A stretch of DNA of 20,230 nucleotides, from contig NZ_JPYA01000130.1 in NCBI RefSeq assembly GCF_000750005.1, positions 1 to 20,230 of the forward strand, in the 5' to 3' direction. Source of the stretch: Geobacillus icigianus (GTDB taxonomy: Bacteria; Bacillota; Bacilli; Bacillales; Anoxybacillaceae). Position 1 is the stretch's first letter; every line of letters begins with the position of its first letter. Made by a program: the position numbers and the translations under genes. Below, in pieces: positions 7,951 through 15,271 of the stretch. A model generated the notes under the pieces. It saw only the letters and a program-made list of their open reading frames with translations, did not search any database and was not told the origin of the DNA.

Positions 7951-8814
7951 ATGATCGAACGCCTTGTTGTCGTCGGCAGCGGCGTGATGGGGAGAGGCAT
8001 TGCCTATGTCGGCGCTGTCGGCGGATTCCAGACGATCGTAGTGGACATTCAGCAAGAACAGTTGAAGAGCGCCCAGAAAGAGATTGCTTCGCTGTTCGAA
8101 CAAGCCGTTGCTCGCGGGAAATTGACCGACAGCGAGCGGCAAGAAGCCGAGGCGCGCCTGTCGTATTCGCTTGATTTAGCGTCCGCTGTGCGCGATGCCG
8201 ATTTGGTGATCGAGGCGGTGCCGGAAAAGCTTGAATGGAAAAAACAAGTGTTCGAGACGATGGACGCCCATGCGCCGGCGTCGTGCTATTTTGCGACGAA
8301 TACGTCCACCATGAGTCCGACCGAAATCGGTTCGTTTACAAAGCGGCCGGAGCGGGTGATCGCCATGCACTTTTTCAATCCGGTCCATAAAATGAAGCTG
8401 GTGGAAATCATTCGTGGCCTTGAGACGAGCGACGAGACGGTGCAAGTGGCGAAAGAAGTGGCCGAGCGAATGGGGAAAGAGACCGTTGTCGTCAATGAAT
8501 TTCCGGGATTCGTCACCAGCCGGATCAGCGCCCTTGTCGGCAATGAAGCGTTTTACATGTTGCAAGAAGGGGTCGGGACGCCGGAAGAGATCGACAAGGC
8601 GATCAAGCTCGGCCTCAATTTCCCGATGGGGCCGTTTGAGCTCGCAGATTTAGTCGGGCTTGATACGCGACTGAACAACTTAAACTATTTGCACGAAAAA
8701 CTCGGAGAAAAATACCGCCCGGCGCCACTTTTGGAGCAATACGTCAAAGCGGGGCGGCTCGGCCGCAAAACCGGCCGCGGCGTCTATGACTATACGAATC
8801 GGGAAAACAGCTAA
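7951..8814 (+). CDS. paaH: 3-hydroxyacyl-CoA dehydrogenase, PaaH type
   Basis: This enzyme oxidises 3-hydroxyadipyl-CoA to 3-oxoadipyl-CoA with NAD. It has 287 residues: a Rossmann domain with GSGVMGRG (9-16) and a single C-terminal domain, as in short 3-hydroxybutyryl-CoA dehydrogenases. E. coli PaaH is longer because of a repeated C-terminal domain. The catalytic pair H140 (MHFFNPVHK) and E152 (LVEII) is present. The place where many relatives have an asparagine (FVxNR) reads FVTSR, S190, a variant that I believe also occurs in other members. The ATG at 7951 follows GGAGAGGGGG; an upstream ATG at 7924 precedes that site. The thiolase follows after 26 bases. Confidence 0.88.
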   Translation: MIERLVVVGSGVMGRGIAYVGAVGGFQTIVVDIQQEQLKSAQKEIASLFEQAVARGKLTDSERQEAEARLSYSLDLASAVRDADLVIEAVPEKLEWKKQVFETMDAHAPASCYFATNTSTMSPTEIGSFTKRPERVIAMHFFNPVHKMKLVEIIRGLETSDETVQVAKEVAERMGKETVVVNEFPGFVTSRISALVGNEAFYMLQEGVGTPEEIDKAIKLGLNFPMGPFELADLVGLDTRLNNLNYLHEKLGEKYRPAPLLEQYVKAGRLGRKTGRGVYDYTNRENS

Positions 8815-8840
8815 TCCGCGAGAAAAGGAAGGGAGAGAAC

Positions 8841-10052
8841 ATGGGCAGAGAAGTCGTGATTGTCGATGCCGTGCGCACCCCGATCGGCCGCTATAAAGGG
8901 GCGTTGAAAGACGTACGGCCGGACGATTTAGCCGCCGTTGTCATCCGGGCGCTCATGGAACGCAACCCGAACGTGCCGCCGGAGCAAATCGACGATGTCG
9001 TATTGGGAAACGCGAACCAGGCGGGGGAAGACAACCGCAACGTCGCCCGCATGGCGGCGCTGTTGGCCGGGCTGCCGATGGAGGTGGCGGGGGTGACGGT
9101 CAATCGGCTGTGCGGTTCGGGGCTTGATGCGGTCAATTATGCGGCGCGGGCGATTTTGGCCAATGAGGCGGACATCGTGATCGCAGGCGGCGTGGAAAGC
9201 ATGACGCGCTCTCCGTTTGTGATGGCCAAACCGTCAAGCGATTTTCCGCGCGGCAATATGGAGATGTACGACACGACGATCGGCTGGCGCTTTATCAATC
9301 CGAAGATGCACGAAATGTACGGCACCGACAGCATGCCGCAAACGGCGGAACATGTGGCGAAGCGATTCGGCATTGCACGCGAGGCGCAAGATGAGTTTGC
9401 TTACGAAAGCCAAATGAAAGCGAAACAAGCGTTCGAAACGAACCGGTTTGCCGATGAACTCGTGCCGGTCGTTTACCACGACCAAAAAGGCAACCGGATC
9501 GTTGTTGACAAGGATGAACATCCGCGCCCGGATACGACGTTGGAGAAGCTGGCCAAGCTGCCGCCGCTGTTTGAAAACGGCACCGTAACGGCTGGCAATT
9601 CCTCGGGCATTAATGACGGGGCGGCGGCGCTGTTGTTGATGAGTGCCGATACAGCGAAAGCGCTCGGTTTAAAGCCGTTAGCCAAATACGTAACGTCCGC
9701 TGTCGCCGGCGTGGAACCGGCGGTGATGGGAATCGGCCCGATTTTTGCGACGCGCAAAGCGCTGCGGCGCGCCGGGCTGTCCATCGATGACATTGGGCTT
9801 GTCGAGCTGAACGAGGCGTTTGCCTCGCAAGCGCTGGCATGCATCCAGCAGCTTGAGCTTGATCGGGCGAAAGTGAACGTCAACGGGGGGGCGATTGCGC
9901 TTGGCCATCCGCTTGGCGCGAGCGGCGCCCGCATTTTGACGACATTGATTTACGAAATGCGAAAACGCGGTGTCACCTACGGCTTGGCGACGATGTGCAT
10001 CGGCGTCGGCCAAGGAATCGCGACGATGGTGAAAAACGCCGATGAACGGTGA
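8841..10052 (+). CDS. paaJ: 3-oxoadipyl-CoA thiolase, PaaJ type
   Basis: This thiolase cleaves 3-oxoadipyl-CoA to succinyl-CoA and acetyl-CoA, the last step of the pathway; PaaJ enzymes also act on 3-oxo-5,6-dehydrosuberyl-CoA. The 403 residues carry the nucleophile C91 (NRLCGSG), the base H356 ([10 protein letters not shown]) and C386 (MCIGVGQG), plus the NEAFA motif. AAGGAAGGGAG precedes the ATG. It is the last gene of the degradative run and is followed by a terminator at 10188-10224. The length and the C-x-G ending fit degradative thiolases. The adipyl substrate follows from the operon, since ordinary acetoacetyl-CoA thiolases look similar. Confidence 0.87.
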   Translation: MGREVVIVDAVRTPIGRYKGALKDVRPDDLAAVVIRALMERNPNVPPEQIDDVVLGNANQAGEDNRNVARMAALLAGLPMEVAGVTVNRLCGSGLDAVNYAARAILANEADIVIAGGVESMTRSPFVMAKPSSDFPRGNMEMYDTTIGWRFINPKMHEMYGTDSMPQTAEHVAKRFGIAREAQDEFAYESQMKAKQAFETNRFADELVPVVYHDQKGNRIVVDKDEHPRPDTTLEKLAKLPPLFENGTVTAGNSSGINDGAAALLLMSADTAKALGLKPLAKYVTSAVAGVEPAVMGIGPIFATRKALRRAGLSIDDIGLVELNEAFASQALACIQQLELDRAKVNVNGGAIALGHPLGASGARILTTLIYEMRKRGVTYGLATMCIGVGQGIATMVKNADER

Positions 10053-10187
10053 GAGCGCTTTGCCTTGGTTCGGCGGAAAGGCTGGTTATGTTTCAGACGA
10101 CGACCCGTCATCCAGCCAGCTCAAATGATGCCTGTCTAAGTTAGATGAAAATACCGAAGCTGTGGCCGCATGTTTTTATCTCATCGA

Positions 10188-10224
10188 GAGCCGCCTGCCT
10201 TTTTAGTGGTGCGGTTCTTTTTTT
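10188..10224 (+). terminator. Rho-independent terminator after paaJ
   Basis: GAGCCGC (10188-10194) pairs with GCGGTTC (10211-10217), with one G-T pair, and is followed by seven T bases. It separates the degradative genes from paaX. Confidence 0.7.
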
Positions 10225-10248
10225 ATTCCTTTTGTTTTTTCGTCCGTC

Positions 10249-10277
10249 TTGCCAGCGTGATAAAAGTTTGTTACGAT
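10249..10277 (+). promoter_or_regulatory. Candidate promoter of the paaX gene
   Basis: TTGCCA (10249-10254) and TACGAT (10272-10277) are separated by 17 bases, between the terminator and the paaX start. TTACGATTATA overlapping the -10 is only loosely like the AACGTT operators. Confidence 0.4.
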
Positions 10278-10313
10278 TATAGTTCGAAAACAAGATAAAG
10301 GGAGCTTCGTCAG

Positions 10314-11171
10314 ATGAATACGCGCTCACTCATTTTCACGATTTACGGCGACTACATCCGCCATTATGGCGGCGAAATTTGGATCGGCAGCTTGATCCGC
10401 CTTCTTCGCGAGTTCGGCCATAACGACCAAGCGGTGCGGGCAGCGGTGTCGCGCATGAGCAAACAAGGCTGGATTCGCGCGGAAAAGCGCGGCAACAAAA
10501 GCTACTATTCGCTCACGGAGCGCGGCGTCAAGCGGATGGAAGAAGCGGCGCGGCGCATTTACAAAACGCGCCCCGAGCATTGGGACGGGAAATGGCGCAT
10601 TCTCATCTATACGATTCCTGAGGATAAGCGGCATTTGCGCGATGAACTGCGAAAGGAACTTGTTTGGAGCGGATTCGGCACGATTTCCAACAGCTGCTGG
10701 ATTTCACCGAATAATTTAGAACAACAAGTGTACGACTTGATCGACAAGTATGACATCCGCCCGTATGTCGACTTCTTTCTTGCTGAATACGATGGACCGC
10801 ATACGAATAAGCAACTTGTGGAAAAGTGCTGGAACTTAGAAGAGATCAACCAAAAATATGAACAGTTTATCGCGGTCTACAGTCAAAAATACGTCATTGA
10901 CAAACATAAAATTGAGCGCGGCGAAATGTCGGACGCGGAATGTTTTGTCGAGCGGACGAAGCTCGTCCATGAATATCGAAAGTTTTTGTTCATCGACCCG
11001 GGGCTGCCCGAGGAATTGTTGCCGAATGAGTGGATGGGAAGCCATGCGGCCGCCTTGTTCAACGATTATTACCAACAACTCTCAGCACCAGCCAGCCGTT
11101 TTTTTGAAGCGGTGTTTCAAGAAGGAGCGGAGCTTGGCAAAAAGGAAGAGGAAGCATGTTCGCTTGAATGA
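10314..11171 (+). CDS. paaX: PaaX-family transcriptional repressor
   Basis: PaaX proteins repress phenylacetate genes and are released by phenylacetyl-CoA. The 285 residues show the family layout: an N-terminal winged helix (about 1-80, recognition helix around QAVRAAVSRMSKQG at 39-52, wing near RGNKSYYSLTERG), a central domain starting around WDGKWRILIYTIPE (90-103), and a helical C-terminal domain containing FLFIDPGLPEELLPNEW. AAAGGGAG lies about nine bases before the ATG. It is transcribed alone, after a terminator, and is convergent with a PaaY-like gene; in E. coli paaX and paaY are also adjacent. It is the only regulator gene in the window and hence the first candidate for the AACGTT operators at 1397 and 12903. 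Confidence 0.92.
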   Translation: MNTRSLIFTIYGDYIRHYGGEIWIGSLIRLLREFGHNDQAVRAAVSRMSKQGWIRAEKRGNKSYYSLTERGVKRMEEAARRIYKTRPEHWDGKWRILIYTIPEDKRHLRDELRKELVWSGFGTISNSCWISPNNLEQQVYDLIDKYDIRPYVDFFLAEYDGPHTNKQLVEKCWNLEEINQKYEQFIAVYSQKYVIDKHKIERGEMSDAECFVERTKLVHEYRKFLFIDPGLPEELLPNEWMGSHAAALFNDYYQQLSAPASRFFEAVFQEGAELGKKEEEACSLE

Positions 11172-11175
11172 ACAC

Positions 11176-11206
11176 GGATGCACGGCGGAAGTTCCGTCGT
11201 GCATCC
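11176..11206. terminator. Long hairpin between convergent genes
   Basis: Thirteen base pairs, GGATGCACGGCGG against CCGTCGTGCATCC with one G-T pair, and a five-base loop. It stands between the ends of paaX and the convergent paaY-like gene, so it could stop transcription from both sides. No T-run follows on either strand, so termination is less certain. Confidence 0.45.
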
Positions 11207-11224
11207 GGTGGACAAGCGGCGGAC

Positions 11225-11779
11225 TCAAAGCGCCTCGCCGCTCGGTGAAGGGCTGTGTTGTTTCATGCCGGTCAACTCGTTTCGATACTCTTTTCCTTTT
11301 TGGACGTATGTAGCCACCGACAGCTCAATGAGCGCCAAATCGCGGTCCGTCAATTCGCGCACCACTTTCCCAGGCGAGCCGATGACCAGTGAACGGGGCG
11401 GAATTTTTTTGCCGGATGGAATGAGGGTATGGGCGCCAATGATGCACTCCTCGCCGATTTCCGCCCCATCTAAAATCGTGGAGCCCATGCCGATGATCGA
11501 GCGGCAGTGGATCGTGCAACCGTGCAGCACCACGTTATGTCCTACTGTCACTTCATCTTCCACCACAAGCGGAGAGCCTTCGTACAAATGGCACGTCGTA
11601 TTGTCTTGAATGCTCGTGCGCGCCCCTATCGTGATCGGTCCTTCATCGCCGCGAAGCACGGCATTGAACCAAACCGTCGACTCCGCGCCGATGGTGACAT
11701 CGCCAATCACGCGGGCTCCCGGCGCGATGAAGGCGGTTTCATGAATGCGCGGTTTTTTGCCTTTATACGGATAAATCAT
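11225..11779 (-). CDS. PaaY/gamma-carbonic-anhydrase-like hexapeptide protein, copy A
   Basis: This is a left-handed beta-helix protein of the gamma-carbonic anhydrase superfamily, 184 residues, with hexapeptide repeats throughout and the three zinc histidines H64 (CHLYEG), H81 (VGHNV) and H86 (LHGCTI). PaaY of E. coli belongs here and has been reported to act as a thioesterase protecting the Paa pathway. Its place beside paaX favours that reading, but YtoA- or carbonic-anhydrase-like roles are possible. The start MIYPYKG was chosen because the second copy starts identically and a G-rich site precedes it; an ATG at 11827 would overlap the promoter. About 20 differences in the first 166 residues separate it from copy B at 19402. 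Confidence 0.82.
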   Translation of the reverse strand: MIYPYKGKKPRIHETAFIAPGARVIGDVTIGAESTVWFNAVLRGDEGPITIGARTSIQDNTTCHLYEGSPLVVEDEVTVGHNVVLHGCTIHCRSIIGMGSTILDGAEIGEECIIGAHTLIPSGKKIPPRSLVIGSPGKVVRELTDRDLALIELSVATYVQKGKEYRNELTGMKQHSPSPSGEAL

Positions 11780-11806
11780 TCCCATCCCCCCAAGCATTGT
11801 GATATA

Positions 11807-11823
11807 GTTATAGTAAGTATAAC
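11807..11823. promoter_or_regulatory. Divergent control region with inverted repeat
   Basis: GTTATA, five bases, TATAAC forms a perfect inverted repeat between two divergent genes. On the minus strand it contains an extended -10, TGTTATACT (TATACT is the complement of 11816-11821), 36 bases before the copy A start. The same GTGTTATACTT stands before copy B. The plus-strand -10 for the flavoprotein gene may be TATAAC at 11818-11823. Confidence 0.45.
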
Positions 11824-11848
11824 ACATTTTTCACGGAGTGGGAACAAA

Positions 11849-12799
11849 ATGAATGATGTTTGCCGTTTGCTTGGCCTTCGTTATCCGATCATTCAAGGGG
11901 GGATGGGCAACATCAGCAACGCCGAGCTGGCGAGCGCCGTATCGGAAGCGGGGGGGCTTGGAACGATCGGGGCAGGAACGATGCCGCCCGCTGAGGTGGA
12001 GGCGCTGATTATCGAAACGAAGCGGCGCACGAGCCAGCCATTTGCCGTGAACATCCCGCTGCAGGTGACGCCGCACGCTGCAGAGATCGCCGAGCTTGTC
12101 ATCAAACATCAAGTGCCAGTCGTTTCGCTTTCCGCCGGCAATCCGGCGCCATGGATTCCGCGTTTTGCCGAAGATGGCATCAAGGTGATCGTCGTTGTTG
12201 CCTCGGTCCAGCAGGCGAAAAAAGCCGAGGCGGCTGGGGCGGATCTCATCGTGGCCGAGGGATATGAAGCGGCCGGGATTAACTCGCCGCTCGAGCTGAC
12301 GACGATGACGCTCATCCCGCAAGTCGCCAGCGCTGTCCGCGTTCCGGTTATTGCCGCCGGCGGCATCGGCGATGGGCGCGGGCTGCTTGCCGCGCTGGCT
12401 CTCGGCGCCCAAGGGGTGCAGCTCGGCACAAGGCTGGTGGCCACGAAAGAAGCGCCGTTTCATGAAGCGTATAAACAGCGGCTTGTCGAGGCAAAGGAAA
12501 ATGAAACGGTGATTGTCGGCCGCTCGGTCGGGCGCATTCGCCGCGTCATGCGCACGCCATATGCCAAGAAGCTGCTCGCGTATGAACAGCAAGGCATGCC
12601 GCTCGAGCAGTTTCAAGAATATACATCGGAGGAGCGCCATCGCCGCGGCGCGCTTTCCGGCGATTTCAGCGAAGGATTCATCAACGCGGGGCAAATCGCT
12701 GGCCTCATCGATGACGTGCCAACGGTGGCCGAGCTGTTTGAGCAAATGATGACGGAAGCGAAAAGGCAGTGGCAATCATTATCCAAGCAATTTCGCTGA
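11849..12799 (+). CDS. FabK/nitronate-monooxygenase-type flavoprotein
   Basis: This TIM-barrel protein of 316 residues belongs to the FMN-binding family that includes nitronate monooxygenase (2-nitropropane dioxygenase) and the enoyl-ACP reductase FabK. Features are YPIIQGGMG (12-20), the phosphate-binding AAGGIGDGRG (169-178) and GVQLGTR (189-195). The loop that holds the catalytic histidine in FabK or nitronate monooxygenase (EGxEAGGH) here reads EGYEAAGIN (137-145), with no histidine. Activity may thus differ, and the name should be used with care. The ATG follows GGAGTGGG; an upstream frame from 11507 crosses the divergent promoter and opposite gene and was rejected. It is monocistronic and ends in a strong terminator. 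Confidence 0.75.
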   Translation: MNDVCRLLGLRYPIIQGGMGNISNAELASAVSEAGGLGTIGAGTMPPAEVEALIIETKRRTSQPFAVNIPLQVTPHAAEIAELVIKHQVPVVSLSAGNPAPWIPRFAEDGIKVIVVVASVQQAKKAEAAGADLIVAEGYEAAGINSPLELTTMTLIPQVASAVRVPVIAAGGIGDGRGLLAALALGAQGVQLGTRLVATKEAPFHEAYKQRLVEAKENETVIVGRSVGRIRRVMRTPYAKKLLAYEQQGMPLEQFQEYTSEERHRRGALSGDFSEGFINAGQIAGLIDDVPTVAELFEQMMTEAKRQWQSLSKQFR

Positions 12800-12806
12800 T
12801 CGAACG

Positions 12807-12835
12807 AAGACGCCTGTCAAGCGGCGTCTTTTTTT
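12807..12835 (+). terminator. Rho-independent terminator after the flavoprotein gene
   Basis: AAGACGCC (12807-12814), loop of eight, GGCGTCTT (12823-12830), then further T bases to 12835. This is a textbook intrinsic terminator. Confidence 0.88.
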
Positions 12836-12862
12836 GGCGATGAAAAATTGGTTGACAGAGGA

Positions 12863-12891
12863 TTGACACTAATAATGAACACCGTTACTAT
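12863..12891 (+). promoter_or_regulatory. Promoter of the phenylalanine dehydrogenase gene
   Basis: A perfect TTGACA (12863-12868) and TACTAT (12886-12891) are separated by 17 bases. The -10 is part of a small inverted repeat, TACTAT, four bases, ATAGTA (12886-12901). A second TTGACA at 12852 lacks a matching -10. Confidence 0.7.
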
Positions 12892-12902
12892 AAAAATAGT
12901 AT

Positions 12903-12936
12903 TACGTTATTTTAACGTGATAATATTTTTTGTTAT
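12903..12936. promoter_or_regulatory. AACGT operator resembling the one at paaA
   Basis: ACGTTA (12904-12909), three bases, TAACGT (12913-12918) is a perfect inverted repeat just downstream of the expected start site. Read against the complement of 1397-1433, about 27 of 35 columns agree with one gap, covering the ACGTT-N5-AACGT core and an AT-rich tail ending GTTAT. This suggests a common regulator for the phenylalanine and phenylacetate genes. Confidence 0.5.
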
Positions 12937-12943
12937 ATTAACT

Positions 12944-12957
12944 TGAAAACGCTTTCA
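12944..12957. promoter_or_regulatory. Perfect cre (CcpA binding site)
   Basis: TGAAAACGCTTTCA fits the cre consensus TGWAARCGYTWNCW at every position and is a near-perfect palindrome. It lies in the leader of the dehydrogenase mRNA, roughly 45 bases past the predicted start site, the usual place for a CcpA roadblock. Glucose repression of amino-acid catabolism is the likely effect. Confidence 0.8.
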
Positions 12958-12985
12958 AGCAGTAAAGCAAAGGAGAGAGGAAGAA

Positions 12986-14128
12986 GTGAATATCATGTTG
13001 TCTGCAAATGAATCACAAACTTTGGACCTGTTTTTTCAAATGCGTGAACATGAACAAGTGGTGTTTTGTCTCGATGAAGCGACCGGTCTAAGGGCGATCA
13101 TTGCCATTCATAGCACGGCTCTTGGGCCGGCGCTCGGCGGCTGTCGGATGCATCCGTATGCCACGACGGAAGAAGCGCTCGCCGATGCGCTTCGGCTGTC
13201 AAAAGGGATGACGTATAAATGCTTGGCTGCTGATGTCGATTTTGGCGGCGGCAAAGCGGTGATCATCGGCAACCCGCGCAAAGACAAATCACCCGAGCTG
13301 TTTCGTGCCTTCGGGCAGTTTGTCGAGTCATTAGGCGGCCGGTTTTATACGGGCACAGATATGGGGACGACGCCGGATGATTTCGTGCACGCGCTGAAAG
13401 AGACGAATTGTATTGTCGGCGTTCCAGAAGCATATGGCGGAAGCGGAGACTCATCGGTGCCGACCGCCGCGGGCGTTGTTTACGGCATTCAGGCGACGAA
13501 CGATGTGGTGTTCGGCAGCAAGCACTTGCATGGCAAAACGTATGCAGTGCAAGGACTCGGAAAAGTCGGAAAAAAAGTGGCGCTTCGTTTGCTTGAAGAA
13601 GGGGCGGATCTGTATGTGTGCGATTTGAACGAAGCGGCAGTGGAAGAGGTCGTAGCGTACGGCAAGCAAATCGGGGCGTCCGTCAAACCGGTAAGCGGAA
13701 CGGATATTTATCGCGTCGAAGCCGATGTGTTCGTCCCGTGCGCATTTGGCGGCGTCATCAACGATGAAACGATCGCCGAGCTGCGGGTGAAAGCGGTCGT
13801 TGGCTCGGCAAACAATCAGTTGGCTGACAAACGCCACGCCCGCATGTTGAAAGAAAAAGGCATCGTGTATGCCCCTGATTATATCGTCAACGCCGGCGGG
13901 CTCATTCAAGTGGCCGATGAACTGTATGGAGCGAACAAAGAGCGGGTGCTTTCGAAAACGAAGGCGATTTACGATACGCTGCTCGCCATTTATGCGCGGG
14001 CCGAATCAGAAGGAATGACAACGATCGAAGCAGCCGACCAATTTTGTGAAGAGCGGCTCGAAAAACGCAAACGCCGCAATCACTTCTTTACACATCAAAA
14101 GCGACCCAAATGGGTTGTTCGTCACTAA
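12986..14128 (+). CDS. pdh: Phenylalanine dehydrogenase (Leu/Phe/Val dehydrogenase family)
   Basis: This NAD-dependent amino-acid dehydrogenase converts L-phenylalanine to phenylpyruvate and ammonia. The 380 residues carry the catalytic lysines K78 (GMTYK) and K90 (GGGK), D125, the Rossmann motif GLGKVG (190-195) and D213 for NAD preference. Two positions known to separate phenylalanine from leucine enzymes have the phenylalanine form: G123 in YTGTDMG (leucine enzymes have TAED) and L306 in NAGGLIQ (leucine enzymes have GGV). [21 protein letters not shown] and the ending RPKW also agree, from memory, with Lysinibacillus and Thermoactinomyces phenylalanine dehydrogenases. GTG was chosen because AGGAGAGAGG lies just upstream; an in-frame ATG is at 12995. 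The symbol pdh here does not mean pyruvate dehydrogenase. Confidence 0.85.
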   Translation: MNIMLSANESQTLDLFFQMREHEQVVFCLDEATGLRAIIAIHSTALGPALGGCRMHPYATTEEALADALRLSKGMTYKCLAADVDFGGGKAVIIGNPRKDKSPELFRAFGQFVESLGGRFYTGTDMGTTPDDFVHALKETNCIVGVPEAYGGSGDSSVPTAAGVVYGIQATNDVVFGSKHLHGKTYAVQGLGKVGKKVALRLLEEGADLYVCDLNEAAVEEVVAYGKQIGASVKPVSGTDIYRVEADVFVPCAFGGVINDETIAELRVKAVVGSANNQLADKRHARMLKEKGIVYAPDYIVNAGGLIQVADELYGANKERVLSKTKAIYDTLLAIYARAESEGMTTIEAADQFCEERLEKRKRRNHFFTHQKRPKWVVRH

Positions 14129-14149
14129 ACGAACCATTAGCTCATTTTG

Positions 14150-14177
14150 TTGATTTATTTATCTGAAAATATATACT
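14150..14177 (+). promoter_or_regulatory. Promoter of the ABC transporter-E1 operon
   Basis: TTGATT (14150-14155) and TATACT (14172-14177) are separated by 16 bases, 66 bases before the first start codon. The preceding gene ends with only a weak hairpin (GTTCGT 14117-14122 with ACGAAC 14129-14134), so some read-through is possible. Confidence 0.5.
14157..14171. promoter_or_regulatory. CodY-like box in the promoter spacer
   Basis: ATTTATCTGAAAATA agrees with the CodY consensus AATTTTCWGAAAATT at 12 of 15 positions and sits between the -35 and -10. A weaker match (10 of 15) is at 14193-14207. CodY represses amino-acid uptake and breakdown genes when branched-chain amino acids are plentiful, which suits this operon. 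Confidence 0.45.
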
Positions 14178-14243
14178 ATGCGAATTTAAAAGTTTATTCA
14201 GATAATCATTAATTGAAAATAAAGGAATGGGGAGGATCTATTC

Positions 14244-15257
14244 ATGAACATAGCCATCAGACGCTTGACCATCCCGCTCATTCTTGGAGTTTTGGTGCTC
14301 TCAGGCTGTGAGGGAGAAAAGGAGGTGGCGACGAACGGTGTGAAAGAAAACGGAAAGCAAAAAACGTTTACGATTGGCGTCACCCAAATCATTCAACATC
14401 CGTCGTTGGACGCCGCCTTCAATGGATTTAAAAAGGCGCTTGAAGACGGCGGATTGAAAGAGGGAAAAAACGTTCGGTACCATATTCAAAATGCCCAAGG
14501 CGACATGAACAACAGCCAAACGATCGCGAATAACTTTGTATCGGACGGAGTTGACCTCATTTTTGCCAACTCGACTCCGAGCGCGCAAAGTGCGCTCAAT
14601 GCCACGAAAGACATTCCAATTGTGTTTACATCTGTGACGGATCCGGTCAGCGCCGGTTTAGTCCCAGCCATGGACAAGGCAGGGGAAAACATCACGGGAA
14701 CAACGGACAGCCATCCCGATGCGATTGGCAAAACGATTCAATTCATCGATGAGCAAACGGATGCGAAAACCGTTGGGCTTATTTATAACGCAGGCGAACA
14801 AAACTCAGTGGCGCAAATTGAAAAAGTGAAGGAAGCGGCGAAACATACGGATTTGAAGTTGGTGGAAGCCTCCGTTTCGACCACAGCCGAGGTGAAACAG
14901 GCGGCAGAGTCGTTAGTTGGCAAGGCAGATGTGTTTTACATCGTGACGGACAACACCGTTGTATCTGCCATTGAATCGGTTGTCAGCGTTGCCAATGAGA
15001 AAAAAATCCCTGTTTTTACGGGAGAGCTCGATTCATTAAAACGAGGTTGCTTTGCGGCGTACGGGTTTGATTACTACGATATCGGCTATCAAGCGGGGCA
15101 AATGGCAGTCGCCATTTTAAAAGGAGAAGCCAAACCGTCAGAAATCAAACCAGAATATCCAAAAAAATTAAAATTGGTGATCAATAAACAAGCAGCGGAA
15201 AAGCAAGGAATCAAACTGAAGCCTGAATGGGACCAAATGGCAGAATACATCGAATGA
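14244..15257 (+). CDS. TrpX-like ABC transporter substrate-binding lipoprotein
   Basis: This is a lipoprotein of 337 residues with a short basic start, a hydrophobic stretch and the lipobox LSGC, so C22 should be the lipid-anchored first residue of the mature protein outside the membrane. The mature part (TIGVTQIIQHPSLDAAFNGF, later TSVTDPVSAGLV and GFDYYDIGYQAGQMA) is typical of the ABC_sub_bind family that includes the streptococcal TrpX proteins, linked to tryptophan and other aromatic amino acids. The binding site GGGGAGG is well placed. Lying between a phenylalanine dehydrogenase and a 2-oxoacid dehydrogenase, it probably binds an amino acid, with phenylalanine the best guess. The ligand is not proven by sequence. 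Confidence 0.83.
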   Translation: MNIAIRRLTIPLILGVLVLSGCEGEKEVATNGVKENGKQKTFTIGVTQIIQHPSLDAAFNGFKKALEDGGLKEGKNVRYHIQNAQGDMNNSQTIANNFVSDGVDLIFANSTPSAQSALNATKDIPIVFTSVTDPVSAGLVPAMDKAGENITGTTDSHPDAIGKTIQFIDEQTDAKTVGLIYNAGEQNSVAQIEKVKEAAKHTDLKLVEASVSTTAEVKQAAESLVGKADVFYIVTDNTVVSAIESVVSVANEKKIPVFTGELDSLKRGCFAAYGFDYYDIGYQAGQMAVAILKGEAKPSEIKPEYPKKLKLVINKQAAEKQGIKLKPEWDQMAEYIE

Positions 15258-15264
15258 AAGGAGG
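15257..15264 (+). promoter_or_regulatory. Ribosome binding site deciding the permease start
   Basis: AAAGGAGG lies after the ATG at 15254 and seven bases before the TTG at 15272, so the TTG is favoured over the ATG, which has no site upstream of it. Confidence 0.55.
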
Positions 15265-15271
15265 AACGGTT

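Noticed and set aside
10050..10063. cre-like sequence at the end of paaJ (TGAGAGCGCTTTGC)
   Set aside because: Only 11 of 14 positions agree, and it overlaps the stop codon of paaJ with no promoter near by.
11507..11848. N-terminal extension of the flavoprotein frame
   Set aside because: It runs through the opposite-strand copy A gene and the divergent promoter; the family start is at 11849, behind a good binding site.
12986..14128. Leucine dehydrogenase (bcd) as the name, with a branched-chain keto-acid operon
   Set aside because: The order dehydrogenase then E1 alpha/beta resembles a bkd operon, but the pocket residues and overall sequence are of the phenylalanine type, and the buk, ptb, E3 and E2 genes of bkd operons are absent.
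14129..14243. T-box leader for the TrpX-like operon
   Set aside because: Streptococcal relatives have T-boxes, but this leader is only 115 bases, has a promoter in its first part, and no T-box sequence or terminator hairpin was seen.
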